A stretch of DNA of 64,000 bases from Tridacna crocea (lineage: Eukaryota; Mollusca; Bivalvia; Cardiida; Cardiidae). The notes under the pieces are model-generated. The model searched no databases. It was not told the origin of the DNA and saw nothing but the letters and a program-made list of their open reading frames with translations. Both the position numbers and the translations under genes were made by a program. This document shows, piece by piece, positions 63,182-64,000 of the stretch. Location of the stretch: positions 42,246,501 through 42,310,500 of the forward strand of contig OX031057.1 in the NCBI GenBank assembly GCA_943736015.1, written 5' to 3'. Numbering within the stretch: the first letter of the stretch is position 1; every line of letters begins with the position of its first letter.

Positions 63182-63300
63182 TGGGCTTGTACTCACGAGT
63201 ATTCTGGAACCATTATGGTTGAGCCAATCAGAAATTGCGTTACTATAAATTTTAGAAAGCTGCTGAGAATGGCGAAGAATATAACTGCAAATGGTTGGAA
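63182..63300. mobile_element. family D element, worn, in the next intron
   Basis: GGGCTTGTACTCACGAGTAT, GGTTGAGCCAATCAGAAAT, GCGTTACTATAAATTTTAGA, in part, and GCAAATGGTTGG keep D order. It starts about 30 bp after the C2A donor. Confidence 0.5.
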
Positions 63301-63529
63301 AATAATAGAAAGGATAAAAAATTACATGTAGTTTGAAATACAGTCTTTCTTGTGTAAGTCAGCTAATTGATGGGCGTAAGCTACTGTTGCAGTTCAGGCA
63401 TACACAGAACCGAATCAACTGTCATGACCTTCGGTTAATGGGGTCTCTTTTAGAACATTCTCTATATAGGCATGCGCCTACTAGACTTAAATTGATGTAC
63501 GAATGGGTTCCTACTTGAACTTTCAGTTT

Positions 63530-63630
63530 TGAATTAAATGCTAGTAGGTATATGTTTGTAGACGACAACTGAAATCTTGCTGAAACGATGTTTTCTGTCT
63601 TTGATAGATGTAAACATTATTGGGGACATA
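63530..63630 (-). mobile_element. family A left-arm fragment
   Basis: TTAAATGCTAGTAGG, GTTTGTAGACGACAACTG and ATGTTTTCTGTCTTTGATAG match the left arm of the minus-oriented copy at 32211. The core is lost (ATGTAAACATTATTGGGG). Confidence 0.5.
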
Positions 63631-63662
63631 GCAAAATTAGCTGCTTACCTGTACTTTCTCCA

Positions 63663-63976
63663 ATGGGCGGATCCAGAGGGGGGGACCGGGGGTCCGTACC
63701 CCCCCCCCCCCCTCCCCTGGAATTTTGGCAAAAATGCGGTTACCGGATTCATGAAATGGTAATGGTTTGATATTGCACGGCATTTATGTAAAATACAGTC
63801 ATAAATTTAAAAAAGGGGTTTCTAAATGTGGAGACTTCCTCATAGTTAGAACTGGAAATGTTGACTTTTCTTGTAAACGGCTTACATCCACTGAAATCCG
63901 GAAACCAAAGTATCATATATAATAAGACGAGTGCGTTTTCGGTGGGACCCCCCTGAAAAAGGTATCTTGATCTGCG
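63663..63976. repeat. GGCGGATCCAGA-type repeat with poly-C
   Basis: It starts GGGCGGATCCAGAGGGGGGG, has GGGGGTCCGTACC and a C14 run (63699-63712), and ends GGGACCCCCCTGAAAAAGG with TATCTTGATCTGCGC. The ends are imperfect inverted repeats (GGCGGATCCAGA / TATCTTGATCTGC). Repeats with this terminus are widespread in invertebrate genomes to my knowledge; exact family not determined. Confidence 0.55.
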
Positions 63977-64000
63977 CTTGTCTCCTATGCTCACAATGTT

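Overview
The window looks like nuclear DNA of a bivalve or related mollusc. It is AT-rich and has no bacterial gene organisation: no run of ORFs, no ribosome-binding sites, and no ORF above 161 codons. The only protein-coding sequence I can support is two spliced exons of a synaptotagmin-family gene on the + strand at the right edge. An element at about 16.8-17.8 kb begins with the AGCTCACCTGAGCAC motif that I know from mollusc genomes. The species cannot be fixed from this sequence alone.

Layout: from 1 to about 59.7 kb I see no convincing gene. The DNA is a dense, nested mosaic of short non-autonomous elements, mostly foldback elements or MITEs. Family letters here are local labels. A: about 230 bp, ends TTAACCCTTTRCCAAAC, TTAA at both ends, central near-perfect palindrome with 33-bp arms; roughly 45 copies or fragments, densest in 0-23 kb. 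B: about 210 bp, also ends in TTAACCCTT with a TTAA flank, core palindrome built on GTAGATCAAGATCAGACTGC. C: about 260 bp, ends TGGAGTGCAACACGCGAAAA, two internal hairpins. D: about 190 bp, ends CGTATTCACCAACCATTC. E: foldback with a 140-bp hairpin. F: about 340-bp dispersed repeat, 3 copies. G: ends AGAGCTCCAGATA. H: ends CATCCTCGGATACC with 8-9 bp target duplications. J: 130 bp, ends GTTAGAACCAC. K: ends AGGGGTGAATG, inside the synaptotagmin intron. L: ends TGTGACCYGTCACGC. M: repeat with the ATGTCAGCCTGCGCAG hairpin. P and Q: blocks of a local duplication at 35.5-38.5 kb. S: tRNA-derived SINE. Microsatellites, G or C runs and short tandem repeats lie between them.

Several insertions are nested, so relative ages can be read directly: B inside D, H inside A, H inside L, A inside M, a 5'-truncated SINE inside M with an 11-bp target duplication, and J inside a 47-bp tandem repeat with spacing that fits an 8-bp target duplication exactly. 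Families A and B share termini and TTAA flanks, as expected for passengers of a piggyBac-type transposase; no transposase gene is present in the window.

At the right edge, 60013-60203 and 62709-63149 are consecutive, phase-compatible exons giving a Ser/Thr-rich linker and a C2A domain. The C2B domain and N-terminus must lie outside the window. I found no rRNA gene, intact tRNA gene, CRISPR array, operon or prokaryote-like system.
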